The notes below the pieces were generated by a model. That model saw only the letters and a list, made by a program, of their open reading frames with translations. It did not search any database and was not told the DNA's origin. Source: Muribaculaceae bacterium (lineage in GTDB: Bacteria; Bacteroidota; Bacteroidia; Bacteroidales; Muribaculaceae). Taken from it: a stretch of 64,000 bases of DNA. The position numbers were made by a program, and so were the translations under genes. Where the stretch lies: positions 248,001 through 312,000 of the forward strand of contig JAFLUA010000001.1 in the NCBI GenBank assembly GCA_022508985.1, read 5' to 3'. Within the stretch, counting starts at the first letter, position 1. Each line of letters opens with the position of its first letter. Positions 34,995 through 43,510 of this stretch are shown here, one piece after another.

Positions 34995-37462
34995 AATTCA
35001 ACAACTGTAATTCCGGCACCTCCCAATCTAACATCTTCATCATGATATGAGTGCACGGCTCCAACCGTGTCGAGATATCGACGTATGTATTGACGCAAAA
35101 CACCTGTGCCTGTACCATGCAGTATTCTCACCCTGCTACTGTTGAACTGTATGGCATCGTCGATATAATACATCACAGCTTGAACAGCTTCATCGGCTCG
35201 CATACCTCGTACATCTATCTCTTGGCTAAAAGCCAACTGCCGTTCGCGACTTGAATCGGATGTTTGTGAAGAAATGAAGCTAACACCACCTTTTACGGCA
35301 CCGCTTGGAGCTTTTTTTATTGTCCTTTTTAAGCGATTTAGTTTTACCATAGTCTTCATTTGACCGAAAACGACATAGGCATCCTTCCCGTTAATTTCAG
35401 TTATGGTGCCAACAGTGCCACCGCCATCAAGGATAACGTTATCGCCAACACTAAGAGGACGCTCTTCCGTAGCCTTTGTGTTGGTTTGTATCGTATTTTT
35501 TTTCTTTTTAGGGACTTTGCGGTCGAGCAGGGGATGATTATTTGCTTTTTCGGCATTCTCTTTCAGGGCTTGACGCTCGGCTTCGAAACGTCGTCTTGCT
35601 TCTTGCGTCCGCTCCTTTTCGGCTTGAGCACTACGTATTTCGCGAATTGTACGTTCAATAGTGGCGTTGCTGCTATCGAGTATCCGTTTTGCTTCATCTT
35701 GTGCTTCGCTAATAATTTCGCGACGTTTGCCACGCAGAGTTTCCATCTCGGCTTCGTAGCGAGATAGCACATCTTCGATTTGCTTTTCTTTCTGTCGGAT
35801 AGATTGTCGTTTGTTTTCCCAATATCGGCGGTCACGGGCAATATCTAAAAGATACTTGTCCATATTGATATAATCGCTTCCAACAATCTCTTTTGCATCA
35901 GAAATAATATTATCGGGCAAGCCTGTGTTACGTGCAATCTCGATAGCGAAAGAACTGCCTGGTTGACCAATCGACAATCGAAATAAAGGTTTCATGTGTT
36001 GCCTATCGTAGAGCATGGAGCCATTAGTGAGACCGGGCGTTTCTTCTGCAAATTGTTTCAAATTATGATAGTGCGTGGTGATTACACCCCACATCTTCTT
36101 GATATTGAACTGCTTGAGTAAGGCCTGCGCGATAGCTCCTCCAATTTGTGGCTCGGTACCACCTCCAAATTCGTCGATAAGCGCAAGAGTCTTTTCATTG
36201 CCTTTTGCCAGGAAGAACTTCATATTGCGCAAATGAGATGAGTAGGTAGATAAATCATCTTCTATTGATTGATCGTCGCCAATATCGATGAAAATACTAT
36301 CCATAATTCCGAGGTGTGAATTGTCGTAGACAGTAGGCAGCACACCACATTGAGCCATATATTGAATTATTCCTACTGTTTTAAGGGTCACCGATTTACC
36401 ACCGGCATTAGGGCCTGAGATAACTAATAGACGTTTAGACTCATTCAATGTAATGTCAAGAGGCACAATCTCTTTGCCTTGTCGCTCAAGCGAAAGTTTA
36501 AGTCCAGGGTGACATGCGTGATACCACTCTAATTCGGGGCTGTCGGAAATATGCGGAAGGGTACCGTCAACTATTTTAGCGTACTGCGCTTTAGCATAGA
36601 TGAAATCGAAAGTGCCCAGAAGTTCAAAGCCATCAAGTAGAGCATCAATTTCAGGACGTATATTGTCGGCAAGAGACGTTAATATTTTAACTATTTCGCG
36701 GCGCTCTTCTATGCCGAGCTCCCTAAGGCGATTATTGGCCTCCACAATCTCGGCCGGTTCTATGTAGAATGTTTTACCGGATGCAGATTCATCGTGAACG
36801 ATACCCGATATCTTACGTTTGTGCATAGGGGTGACAGGAATTACCAATCGGCCTTCACGCATCGACGGCGTAACATCAGCATCCAGATATCCTTCCTTAA
36901 TAGCCCTCGAAATTACCTTACGCATAGTGGAGTTTATACTCCCGGCACAGGCGACGATAGAGCGTCGTATTTCTGCAAGGTCGGGCGATGCATTGTCTTT
37001 AATTTCTCCGTGGCGGTCAATTATTCTATCAATAGCGCTGCTGATAAGTGGAAATGCAAACATCTCGCGAGCTATTGTGTCGAGCTCGGGATATGGTGTA
37101 TCGATAGTATTTCCGTCGTATTTACGCAATTTGCCGAAAAAATTGGCGATATCTGCCATCGCTTCAAGGGAAGAACGCAATCCGAGCAACTCGCTTTCTG
37201 GCGGAAATGACCCGGCAACTCGCAGTGACAGTAATAGCTGTCGTTTGTCGTGAATATTGCCCAAACTGAAATCATTATTGCCTGTTATAATATCTAACAT
37301 TTCGGCTACCTCGTGTAGCTGACGTCGCACGATGCTATAATCGGTCTGGAACGACATTGCGTCGCATGCCGTTAAGCCTAATGGTGATACGCAAAGCCGC
37401 CCGATGTGTTGTCTAACAGCATCGAAGCCAATTTTATGTTCTATCGAGTCGGGATATACCAA
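34991..37462 (-). CDS. mutS2: MutS2-type endonuclease/ATPase
   Basis: An 823-residue protein. It has a MutS core and lever region (about 1-320), an ABC-type ATPase with Walker A ISGPNAGGKSVTLK near 345-358 and Walker B in TLALIDEFGGGTEP, a long charged coiled coil (about 510-640), a KOW-like segment, and a C-terminal Smr domain (EIDVRGMRADEA and HGTGTG). MutS2 suppresses recombination and, in other bacteria, acts on collided ribosomes. Its stop overlaps the first transporter gene. Length is normal for Bacteroidota. Confidence 0.97.
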   Translation of the reverse strand: MVYPDSIEHKIGFDAVRQHIGRLCVSPLGLTACDAMSFQTDYSIVRRQLHEVAEMLDIITGNNDFSLGNIHDKRQLLLSLRVAGSFPPESELLGLRSSLEAMADIANFFGKLRKYDGNTIDTPYPELDTIAREMFAFPLISSAIDRIIDRHGEIKDNASPDLAEIRRSIVACAGSINSTMRKVISRAIKEGYLDADVTPSMREGRLVIPVTPMHKRKISGIVHDESASGKTFYIEPAEIVEANNRLRELGIEERREIVKILTSLADNIRPEIDALLDGFELLGTFDFIYAKAQYAKIVDGTLPHISDSPELEWYHACHPGLKLSLERQGKEIVPLDITLNESKRLLVISGPNAGGKSVTLKTVGIIQYMAQCGVLPTVYDNSHLGIMDSIFIDIGDDQSIEDDLSTYSSHLRNMKFFLAKGNEKTLALIDEFGGGTEPQIGGAIAQALLKQFNIKKMWGVITTHYHNLKQFAEETPGLTNGSMLYDRQHMKPLFRLSIGQPGSSFAIEIARNTGLPDNIISDAKEIVGSDYINMDKYLLDIARDRRYWENKRQSIRQKEKQIEDVLSRYEAEMETLRGKRREIISEAQDEAKRILDSSNATIERTIREIRSAQAEKERTQEARRRFEAERQALKENAEKANNHPLLDRKVPKKKKNTIQTNTKATEERPLSVGDNVILDGGGTVGTITEINGKDAYVVFGQMKTMVKLNRLKRTIKKAPSGAVKGGVSFISSQTSDSSRERQLAFSQEIDVRGMRADEAVQAVMYYIDDAIQFNSSRVRILHGTGTGVLRQYIRRYLDTVGAVHSYHDEDVRLGGAGITVVEF

Positions 37463-37491
37463 AGCTACAGAATTTATAAGACTAATACACT

Positions 37492-37944
37492 CTATTTTTG
37501 CATGAGCCGAGCAAGATTGCGTTTATCTTCACGCTCTTTGATAGCCTGTCGTTTATCATATTCTTTCTTACCTCGAGCGATGCCTATAACTAACTTAGCT
37601 AAGCCGCGCTCATTGATGAATAGTCGCAGGGGAACTATAGTAAAGCCGGTGTCGTGGCTCTTTGCAAGCCGTGCAATTTCTTTTTTATTTAATAGTAGCT
37701 TGCGATCACGACGCGTTTCATGATTATTGTAGCTGCCATAAAAGTAGGTGGCGATATTCATATTTTTTACCCACACCTCTTTTTGGGCTGTCACATAACA
37801 AAAGGTGTCGACAAGAGAGGCATGCCCCGTGCGTATGCTTTTTATTTCCGTGCCGGTAAGAACGATGCCCGCCGTAAAAGTCTCTACTATTTCGTAGTCG
37901 AATGTAGCACGACGATTTTTTATGTTTATATCTTTAGCATTCAT
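37492..37944 (-). CDS. smpB: SsrA-binding protein SmpB
   Basis: About 150 residues from the ATG at 37944 ([19 protein letters not shown]); the frame upstream to 38007 overlaps the YIP1-like gene. It shows [16 protein letters not shown] and the [13 protein letters not shown] tail typical of SmpB, which carries tmRNA to stalled ribosomes. Its ATG overlaps the preceding stop (ATGA), and mutS2 lies 29 bp upstream of its end. The tmRNA gene is not in the window. Confidence 0.97.
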   Translation of the reverse strand: MNAKDINIKNRRATFDYEIVETFTAGIVLTGTEIKSIRTGHASLVDTFCYVTAQKEVWVKNMNIATYFYGSYNNHETRRDRKLLLNKKEIARLAKSHDTGFTIVPLRLFINERGLAKLVIGIARGKKEYDKRQAIKEREDKRNLARLMQK

Positions 37945-38489
37945 GATATAATCAGATGAAGGAGATAGTAGATAATGAGAGGCACTGCAACGATAGCACC
38001 TGCGCATAACCCTGTAAACTTGAGCTCGTTGTCTTTATTTATCCCTATATATGGAATGGCTTTGAATAATACAAGGATAACATATATCGGAAGTATTGTT
38101 AATACAACAAGCGACCATGGTAGGCAATTATTTATTATCTGTGTTAGAGTCATAAGGCCAATGCCAATAACTGCCAAGGTGTCGATTCTGTTGCTGTCGG
38201 GTCTTGAGGCGGTTAATCGTCCGATATAGAGCTCTATGATGAGTTTTGCTATAAACAGGGACGCGAAAAAGGTGCCAAAATCGGTTATTGCTCTTATGAG
38301 TACTTCTCCTATTGTGATATCTTTTTCATAGAAAAACGACAAAAGTTCTGTAGCTGCAAGTATGCCTAATAAAGGATACAATCCGGTGCGTGCAAGTTTT
38401 GTGGCATCGGGTTTGCTATTTTCTAAGTCTTGCCAACCATTTTCCGGCGACAATATAAGCTGAATGAGATATTTTAGAAATAAAAACAT
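37941..38489 (-). CDS. YIP1-like membrane protein
   Basis: About 182 residues from the ATG at 38489 ([19 protein letters not shown]); a GTG 12 codons earlier is unlikely. It has about five hydrophobic helices, and the opening [10 protein letters not shown] segment is typical of bacterial YIP1-family proteins (motif SPxxxW near the N-terminus). Function is unknown. It is translationally coupled to smpB. A TAACTTTG box on the minus strand (38525-38532) lies just upstream. Confidence 0.75.
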   Translation of the reverse strand: MFLFLKYLIQLILSPENGWQDLENSKPDATKLARTGLYPLLGILAATELLSFFYEKDITIGEVLIRAITDFGTFFASLFIAKLIIELYIGRLTASRPDSNRIDTLAVIGIGLMTLTQIINNCLPWSLVVLTILPIYVILVLFKAIPYIGINKDNELKFTGLCAGAIVAVPLIIYYLLHLIIS

Positions 38490-38564
38490 TGTGTTTTTAC
38501 AATAGATTACACGAAAATACACCACAAAGTTACGAAATTTGAACTGTATTTCGCGATGATTTGC

Positions 38565-38572
38565 TATTTTTG
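38565..38572 (+). promoter_or_regulatory. TAnnTTTG box ahead of the DUF5606 gene
   Basis: TATTTTTG at 38565-38572 precedes the ATG by 41 bp. The nearest TTTG (38538-38541) is 23 bp upstream. The divergent minus-strand box (complement of 38525-38532, TAACTTTG) serves the YIP1-like gene. Confidence 0.5.
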
Positions 38573-38613
38573 CACTCGTAAATTGTAGTATGAAACATAA
38601 TTAATACTGAAAA

Positions 38614-39039
38614 ATGATAAAAGGAATACTTTCAATAACAGGGAAGCCCGGTTTGTATCGTCTCCTGAGCCGTGGCCGAAACTCTCTCATCGTAGAAAAT
38701 CTTGCAACAAAAAAACGAATGCCGACCTATGCTCACGAAAAAGTAATATCGCTTGCAGATATTACGATGTTTACTGAGCATGGTGACGAACCATTGCCAA
38801 ATGTTTTCCAGAAAGTATTTGACTTCACAGAAGGAAAAGCTGTAGATGTGAAATCATTTGCATCAGATGGCGATATTCGCGATTATTTTGGCAAAATACT
38901 GCCCGATTTTGATTCGGAAAGAGTATATACCTCCGATATACGGAAGCTGTTTTCGTGGTATAACCAGTTGATTGATGCAGGAATTACAGAATTCAACGAA
39001 CCGGAAGAAGAGGAATCGACAGAAGTACCGACTGAATAA
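38614..39039 (+). CDS. DUF5606 protein
   Basis: A 141-residue cytosolic protein beginning KGILSITGKPGLYRLLSRGRN, with the VISLADITMFTEHGD and DIRKLFSWYNQL segments of the Bacteroidota DUF5606 family. The C-terminus ends in an acidic stretch. It is a single-gene unit followed by a strong terminator. The start of this family resembles an SH3-like fold. Function is unknown. Confidence 0.88.
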   Translation: MIKGILSITGKPGLYRLLSRGRNSLIVENLATKKRMPTYAHEKVISLADITMFTEHGDEPLPNVFQKVFDFTEGKAVDVKSFASDGDIRDYFGKILPDFDSERVYTSDIRKLFSWYNQLIDAGITEFNEPEEEESTEVPTE

Positions 39040-39060
39040 GTGTAATGTTATAATATTGAG

Positions 39061-39103
39061 CTCTGCTGCATATATATATTTCATCCTTGCAGCAGAGTTT
39101 TTT
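39061..39103 (+). terminator. Terminator after the DUF5606 gene
   Basis: CTCTGCTGCA (39061-39070) pairs perfectly with TGCAGCAGAG (39088-39097), followed by six T residues (39098-39103). Confidence 0.9.
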
Positions 39104-39155
39104 AATGTAGACTTTACTTTTTGTGGTTTCTTGAGTCTAATAAACAAAAAGCCTT

Positions 39156-39725
39156 ATGAAAAGATTTTATCTCATACTCATTTTCGCGCTTTTATTCCCC
39201 TTTGGAAGTGTTGTGGCGCAAAGACCATATAATAATCCGCCGCGGCACGGACATCAGAATAATCAGAACCGTCCTACGCCGCCACCGGCCCCACGCATGA
39301 TGCCTTCGCATCGCCCGTCGTCGCCTTATTTTGTGAGTGGGAATGCCGTTTTCTTTAACGGGCATTTAATAAAAGAAGCCTCGGCTCAAAGTTTCGTCAT
39401 TCTTGCCGATGGTTATGCTAAAGATCGGTGGAATGTCTATTATGCAGGCAAGAGGTTAAAGAATGCATCGACTAATTCATTTCATACACTTGGCTATGGT
39501 TATGCCAAAGATTCGTGGAATGTGTACTTTAATGGAGGTGTTGTAAAGAATGCATCGGCGAATTCGTTTCACGTGTTAATTGATGGCTATGCAAAAGATA
39601 CTTGGAATGTATATTATGCCGGAAAAAGGATAAAAGAAGCCTCGCCCAACACTTTTCGCATTTTACGCGATGGTTATGCCCAAGATGCATGGCACACCTA
39701 TCGATATGGCACAAGAGTAAGATGA
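39156..39725 (+). CDS. Secreted DKNYY-repeat protein
   Basis: A 189-residue exported protein with a signal peptide (about 1-22, ending VVAQ). A Pro/His/Asn-rich linker follows (about 24-55). The rest carries four to five copies of a 26-28 residue repeat of the type DGYAKD.WNVYY.GK..KNAS..SF, matching the DKNYY family. The repeats probably form stacked beta structure. Such proteins are found at cell surfaces, and their role is unknown. The gene is convergent with ddl. Confidence 0.82.
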   Translation: MKRFYLILIFALLFPFGSVVAQRPYNNPPRHGHQNNQNRPTPPPAPRMMPSHRPSSPYFVSGNAVFFNGHLIKEASAQSFVILADGYAKDRWNVYYAGKRLKNASTNSFHTLGYGYAKDSWNVYFNGGVVKNASANSFHVLIDGYAKDTWNVYYAGKRIKEASPNTFRILRDGYAQDAWHTYRYGTRVR

Positions 39726-39749
39726 AAATAGAGTGAAAGTATTAAAAGA

Positions 39750-39779
39750 ACGACAGGCGTGGATTTCCACGCCTGTCGT
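39750..39779. terminator. Perfect 14-bp hairpin between the DKNYY gene and ddl
   Basis: ACGACAGGCGTGGA (39750-39763) pairs with its exact complement (39766-39779) around a two-base TT loop. It lies between convergent genes and probably ends transcription both ways, although neither side has a long T run. Confidence 0.65.
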
Positions 39780-39799
39780 CGTATATTGATTTATGATTG

Positions 39800-40987
39800 T
39801 TATTTAATGCCTTTAGTACCTTTGACGCCTTTTACGCCTCCGCCCAGAGCGAAAATGTTGGCATCGTAACTTACTGTTTTGGAGCCTTGATCGCGTTTTC
39901 TCTTAAGGGCTAAACGTACGAGCCGTTCCATCAGTTCGGAGAATTTAATGCCGGCAGCTTCCCAGAGATAGAAAGATAGAGACCCTGGAATGGTGTTTAT
40001 TTCATTTACATAAATGTTGCGCGACTTAGCATCGATCATCATGTCGACACGGCTAACACCATGGCAGGAAAGCACGCGGAATGTCTCACCGGCGAGGTGC
40101 TGAATTCGCGCTGTTTCGTCGGCTGGTAAATCGGCCGGAATACGCTTCTGCGCGGCATGCATACCGCGATTATCTTTCGTTCCGCCCATATACTTATCGG
40201 TATATGATAAAATTTCACCGCTTTTTATCGGCTCCTCTAAAACAGATGTTTCGTATTCATCGCAATCGCCAAGTACAGAGCAGTTTATTTCTTGAAGATT
40301 TTCAACCATATCTTCAACTATAATGCGCGCAGAATATCTCTGGGCGTCATCAACGCGTTCGAGTAATTGTTGGCGATTTTCTGCACGACCAATTCCGACA
40401 CTCGATCCGAGGTTGGCCGGCTTAACGATTACGGGATAGCCAAGTCGTTGCTCAATTTTGTTTATAAGTTCATCGCGCATTCCAAACCACTGTTTGTCGG
40501 TAAACCAAACGTAATCGACAACGGGAATGTCGTTGGCGGCAAGAATCATCTTCATAGTAATTTTATCCATGCCATTTGCCGATGCAAGAGTATTACAGCC
40601 GGCGTAAGGTAGGCCTATGGTTTCGAGAACGCCTTCAAAAATGCCGTCCTCACCGTTAGAACCATGAAGCACAGGGATAGCGACGTCGAGAGTTGCCACT
40701 ACGTCGCTTTTAAACATTTTCTTTTTAACAGTGTAAAGGTTGTAATCGCCGAAAACAGGGCGCATATACACTTCTTCACATGAGCTTAATAGACTTTTTG
40801 AATCACGATAATTTTTTACATCGGTGAGCGCTTGTCCGGTGTACCATTTGCCTTGCTTTGTAATATAAACCGGTACAACATTGTATTTATCATGGTTGAT
40901 AGCTGCCATCGCCTGATTGGCAGAGATTACCGATATTTCGTGTTCGGTTGAGCGACCACCGAAAAAAATTCCTATTGTGGTTTTCAT
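39800..40987 (-). CDS. ddl: D-alanine--D-alanine ligase
   Basis: A 395-residue ATP-grasp enzyme that joins two D-Ala for peptidoglycan. Signatures are FFGGRSTEHEISVIS at the start, VLHGSNGEDGIFEGVLE, PVIVKPANLGSSVGIGRA, and VNEINTIPGSLSFYLWE. It is somewhat longer than most Ddl proteins (usually 310-360). Insertions include the part around LLSSCEEVYMRPVF and a C-terminal tail of Gly/Lys/Val repeats (GVKGVKGTKGIK). It follows the MurF-like gene by 11 bp and is part of the hydrolase-MurF-Ddl trio. Confidence 0.96.
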   Translation of the reverse strand: MKTTIGIFFGGRSTEHEISVISANQAMAAINHDKYNVVPVYITKQGKWYTGQALTDVKNYRDSKSLLSSCEEVYMRPVFGDYNLYTVKKKMFKSDVVATLDVAIPVLHGSNGEDGIFEGVLETIGLPYAGCNTLASANGMDKITMKMILAANDIPVVDYVWFTDKQWFGMRDELINKIEQRLGYPVIVKPANLGSSVGIGRAENRQQLLERVDDAQRYSARIIVEDMVENLQEINCSVLGDCDEYETSVLEEPIKSGEILSYTDKYMGGTKDNRGMHAAQKRIPADLPADETARIQHLAGETFRVLSCHGVSRVDMMIDAKSRNIYVNEINTIPGSLSFYLWEAAGIKFSELMERLVRLALKRKRDQGSKTVSYDANIFALGGGVKGVKGTKGIK

Positions 40988-40998
40988 TGTTGATAAAA

Positions 40999-42612
40999 CT
41001 ATTTGAATGTGTCTGGAAGATCGTTTTCATATAGTATGGTATCGCCGCCAACAGCCATTGATGTCAGTAGCGATTGAGCTTGTGCAAAGCTGTCTACCTG
41101 ATGTATTGAATCAAGAGCCATCCCGCCTTCGGTTAGCCCGTTGACGATAGCATCGCGGTTATACCGGCCGACAACAATTGCGATATCGCAACAAGAAGCG
41201 GCCTTAAAACCAAATTGACGATTGAGTTCTTGCTGCTCATCGCCAAGCTCAATCATTCCCGGAGTGATAAGGAATCGACGTCCGCCTTTCATCGATGCGA
41301 GTACATCAAGAGCCATAGCAGAGCCTACGGGATTGCTGTTGAATGCATCGTCGATAATTGTAAGTCCTCCGGGTATACGTTTAATGCTCAAGCGATGTTC
41401 TACCTGTTCTATTTTCTCAACGGCATAAGCTATGCGTTCATCGCTCACGCCTAAGCTGTGTGCAACGGCAACCGCAGCAAGTATGTTGGAGATATTACAT
41501 TCTCCCACAAGGTGTGTGTAGAGGCTGAGTTTATGCCCGTCGGCACAACGAATAATATCGAAACGAGTACCAATAGGGCTATATTCGATATTTGAAGCAA
41601 TATAGTCGGCCTCCTCGGTGTTTTTTACGGCATAACGCAATACCTTGGTGTTAGTTACGATGCGATCGGAAATCTTTTCAAAATCGTTGTTTATAACCGC
41701 TAAGCCATCGCTTGGCAAGGCGTCGGCAAGTTCAAATTTAGTGGCCTGTACGTTATCTATCGATTTAAATGATTCGAGGTGCTGAGGTCCTACGGCGGTA
41801 ATGACTCCACCCCAAGGATGCACGAGATCGCATATTTCACGAATATCACCGGTCTGTTTGGCGCCCATTTCAACTATAAACACTTCGTGATAAGGCTTCA
41901 ACATTTCGCGGATTGTACGGACAACTCCTAATGTGGTGTTAAAGCTTCCGGGTGTCATAATTGTCTCGAATTGTTCAGACAATATTCTATGTAAATAGTG
42001 TTTTGTTGTTGTCTTACCATAGCTACCCGTTACTCCAATTATTTTTAAATCGGGCATAGCCGCCAAGATAGAGGCTGCTTCGTTGCAATATCTTTTTGTT
42101 ATGCGTTTTTCGATAGGAGTGAGCATATAATTCGCAGCCAAAATAATTGCGTGGGATAGGCAATAAGCAGCAAGCAATACTTTAATAAATACCATATAAT
42201 TATCCCATCCGGCAATAGTCATTATTAGTGACGAAGCAAGAGCTACAATAAGCAATGAGCTAATGATAATACGATAAGCTCGTTTGGTCATTACAAGAGG
42301 CTTTTTGTATTTGCGTCTTGATAATTTAATGATACTCACTATGCTAAATAATGCAACTAATGGCATCATTACCACAAACGAATTGCAAAAAGGAGAGAGC
42401 GTAAGCATCAAGACTATAATGCCGAAAAGCCTTAAAGTAGAAGTGCTGTCGCCCGACTCCTTTAACCAACGGTTATAACGTTCAGGCCGATAACTATTCT
42501 GTTGAAACATCATCAGGCATCGCCTCAACTCAATGATGAGGTTAACAAGACATAAAGCTACCACCGTAGTAATTATCAGAATTATGGCGTATGTTACTAT
42601 TTTGAGCGACAT
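40999..42612 (-). CDS. Membrane-anchored MurF-like Mur ligase
   Basis: A 537-residue protein. Residues 1-165 contain about five hydrophobic segments, an unusual anchor for a Mur ligase. The ligase part has the P-loop VTGSYGKTTTKHYL near 195-208, VEMGAKQTGDI, and DDAFNSNPVGSAMALD as in MurF. MurF adds D-Ala-D-Ala to UDP-MurNAc-tripeptide. Because Ddl is next to it, the pair would make and attach the dipeptide, but the membrane anchor makes a different acceptor possible. Cells usually hold a soluble MurF in the dcw cluster, so this may be a second enzyme. Confidence 0.88.
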   Translation of the reverse strand: MSLKIVTYAIILIITTVVALCLVNLIIELRRCLMMFQQNSYRPERYNRWLKESGDSTSTLRLFGIIVLMLTLSPFCNSFVVMMPLVALFSIVSIIKLSRRKYKKPLVMTKRAYRIIISSLLIVALASSLIMTIAGWDNYMVFIKVLLAAYCLSHAIILAANYMLTPIEKRITKRYCNEAASILAAMPDLKIIGVTGSYGKTTTKHYLHRILSEQFETIMTPGSFNTTLGVVRTIREMLKPYHEVFIVEMGAKQTGDIREICDLVHPWGGVITAVGPQHLESFKSIDNVQATKFELADALPSDGLAVINNDFEKISDRIVTNTKVLRYAVKNTEEADYIASNIEYSPIGTRFDIIRCADGHKLSLYTHLVGECNISNILAAVAVAHSLGVSDERIAYAVEKIEQVEHRLSIKRIPGGLTIIDDAFNSNPVGSAMALDVLASMKGGRRFLITPGMIELGDEQQELNRQFGFKAASCCDIAIVVGRYNRDAIVNGLTEGGMALDSIHQVDSFAQAQSLLTSMAVGGDTILYENDLPDTFK

Positions 42613-42631
42613 GGTGCAAGTTTTCTGTGTG

Positions 42632-43402
42632 TTATTTAATATTTAAGAAACTCTTAACGACCGCAGCGGTCTGACCCGGGCGGTCGAGAAAAGAGTAGTG
42701 CCCGGCTTCGGGATAAGAAACGAGGCCGGCATCGGGAATTTCTCTCTCCATGATTTTGGCATCGCGAAGAGGTGTGGCAGTATCTTTTTCACCCCAAATG
42801 AGCAGGGTGGGAGCTTTTATCAGGTGTAATAGATGGGTGAGATCTTCATTTACAACACGGCTCATTATGGTGCGCATCTTTGGCGAGGCTTGTTTATAGT
42901 CGGTGGAGCCGGACTTATTACGCATTTTTTCAATAATTTTAGAAGCACGATTCTTCCCCAAAATATATGGTAAAATATGTTTCGCCGCTTTGAATGGATA
43001 TACTTTTAGATAATATTTCATGCTTCGGCGAGGCTTAATTCCCGCAGCATCAACCAATATTACGCGGTCGGTCTTATTGCGCGATGCAAAAACAATTGCG
43101 ATGCGACCGCCGAAAGAATGCCCTATTAGCACCGGGTTCTCAATGCGCTCCATCTTTGCGAAATCTTCGATGAATTTGGTGTACATATCTACGCCCCACA
43201 CTTCAGCCGGCTCAGTTGACTCACCAAAACCAGGCAGATCGAGGTTGTATACGGTAGTGGTTGAATCTGTCGCGGCATTGGCGAGGATAGCCATTGTTGA
43301 AGCTTTGCACCCCCAACCATGCATGACAATGACAGGGCGCTGGCCGCTGCCTTCAACATCATAGCGCATTTTAACGCCGCCTATTTCGATTGTGCGTTCC
43401 AT
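42632..43402 (-). CDS. Alpha/beta hydrolase
   Basis: A 256-residue alpha/beta-fold hydrolase. It has VMHGWGCK (oxyanion hole), the nucleophile Ser in LIGHSFGGRIA (GxSxG) near residues 92-96, the Asp in LIWGEKDTATPL, and the His in YPEAGHYSFLD, so the catalytic triad is complete. It is the first gene of the trio with the MurF-like ligase and Ddl (19-bp gap). A peptidase or esterase acting in cell-wall metabolism is plausible from context only. Confidence 0.9.
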   Translation of the reverse strand: MERTIEIGGVKMRYDVEGSGQRPVIVMHGWGCKASTMAILANAATDSTTTVYNLDLPGFGESTEPAEVWGVDMYTKFIEDFAKMERIENPVLIGHSFGGRIAIVFASRNKTDRVILVDAAGIKPRRSMKYYLKVYPFKAAKHILPYILGKNRASKIIEKMRNKSGSTDYKQASPKMRTIMSRVVNEDLTHLLHLIKAPTLLIWGEKDTATPLRDAKIMEREIPDAGLVSYPEAGHYSFLDRPGQTAAVVKSFLNIK

Positions 43403-43478
43403 AAAATGTTTTGCAAAACACCTACAAAATTAAGCAAACACAACGGACTTACGAAAAGTTTTTGCAAAAAAAACGCTA

Positions 43479-43486
43479 ACTTTGTG
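43479..43486 (+). promoter_or_regulatory. TAnnTTTG box ahead of rlmD
   Basis: TAACTTTG at 43479-43486 lies 24 bp before the GTG start of rlmD. No TTTG -33 element sits at the expected distance. On the minus strand TAATTTTG (complement of 43425-43432) may serve the hydrolase operon. Confidence 0.45.
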
Positions 43487-43510
43487 GCTCAACTATTAAA
43501 CTTAACAACA

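Noticed and set aside
43319-43510. N-terminal extension of rlmD
   Set aside because: It overlaps the divergent hydrolase gene and a promoter box; the GTG at 43511 gives the normal length.
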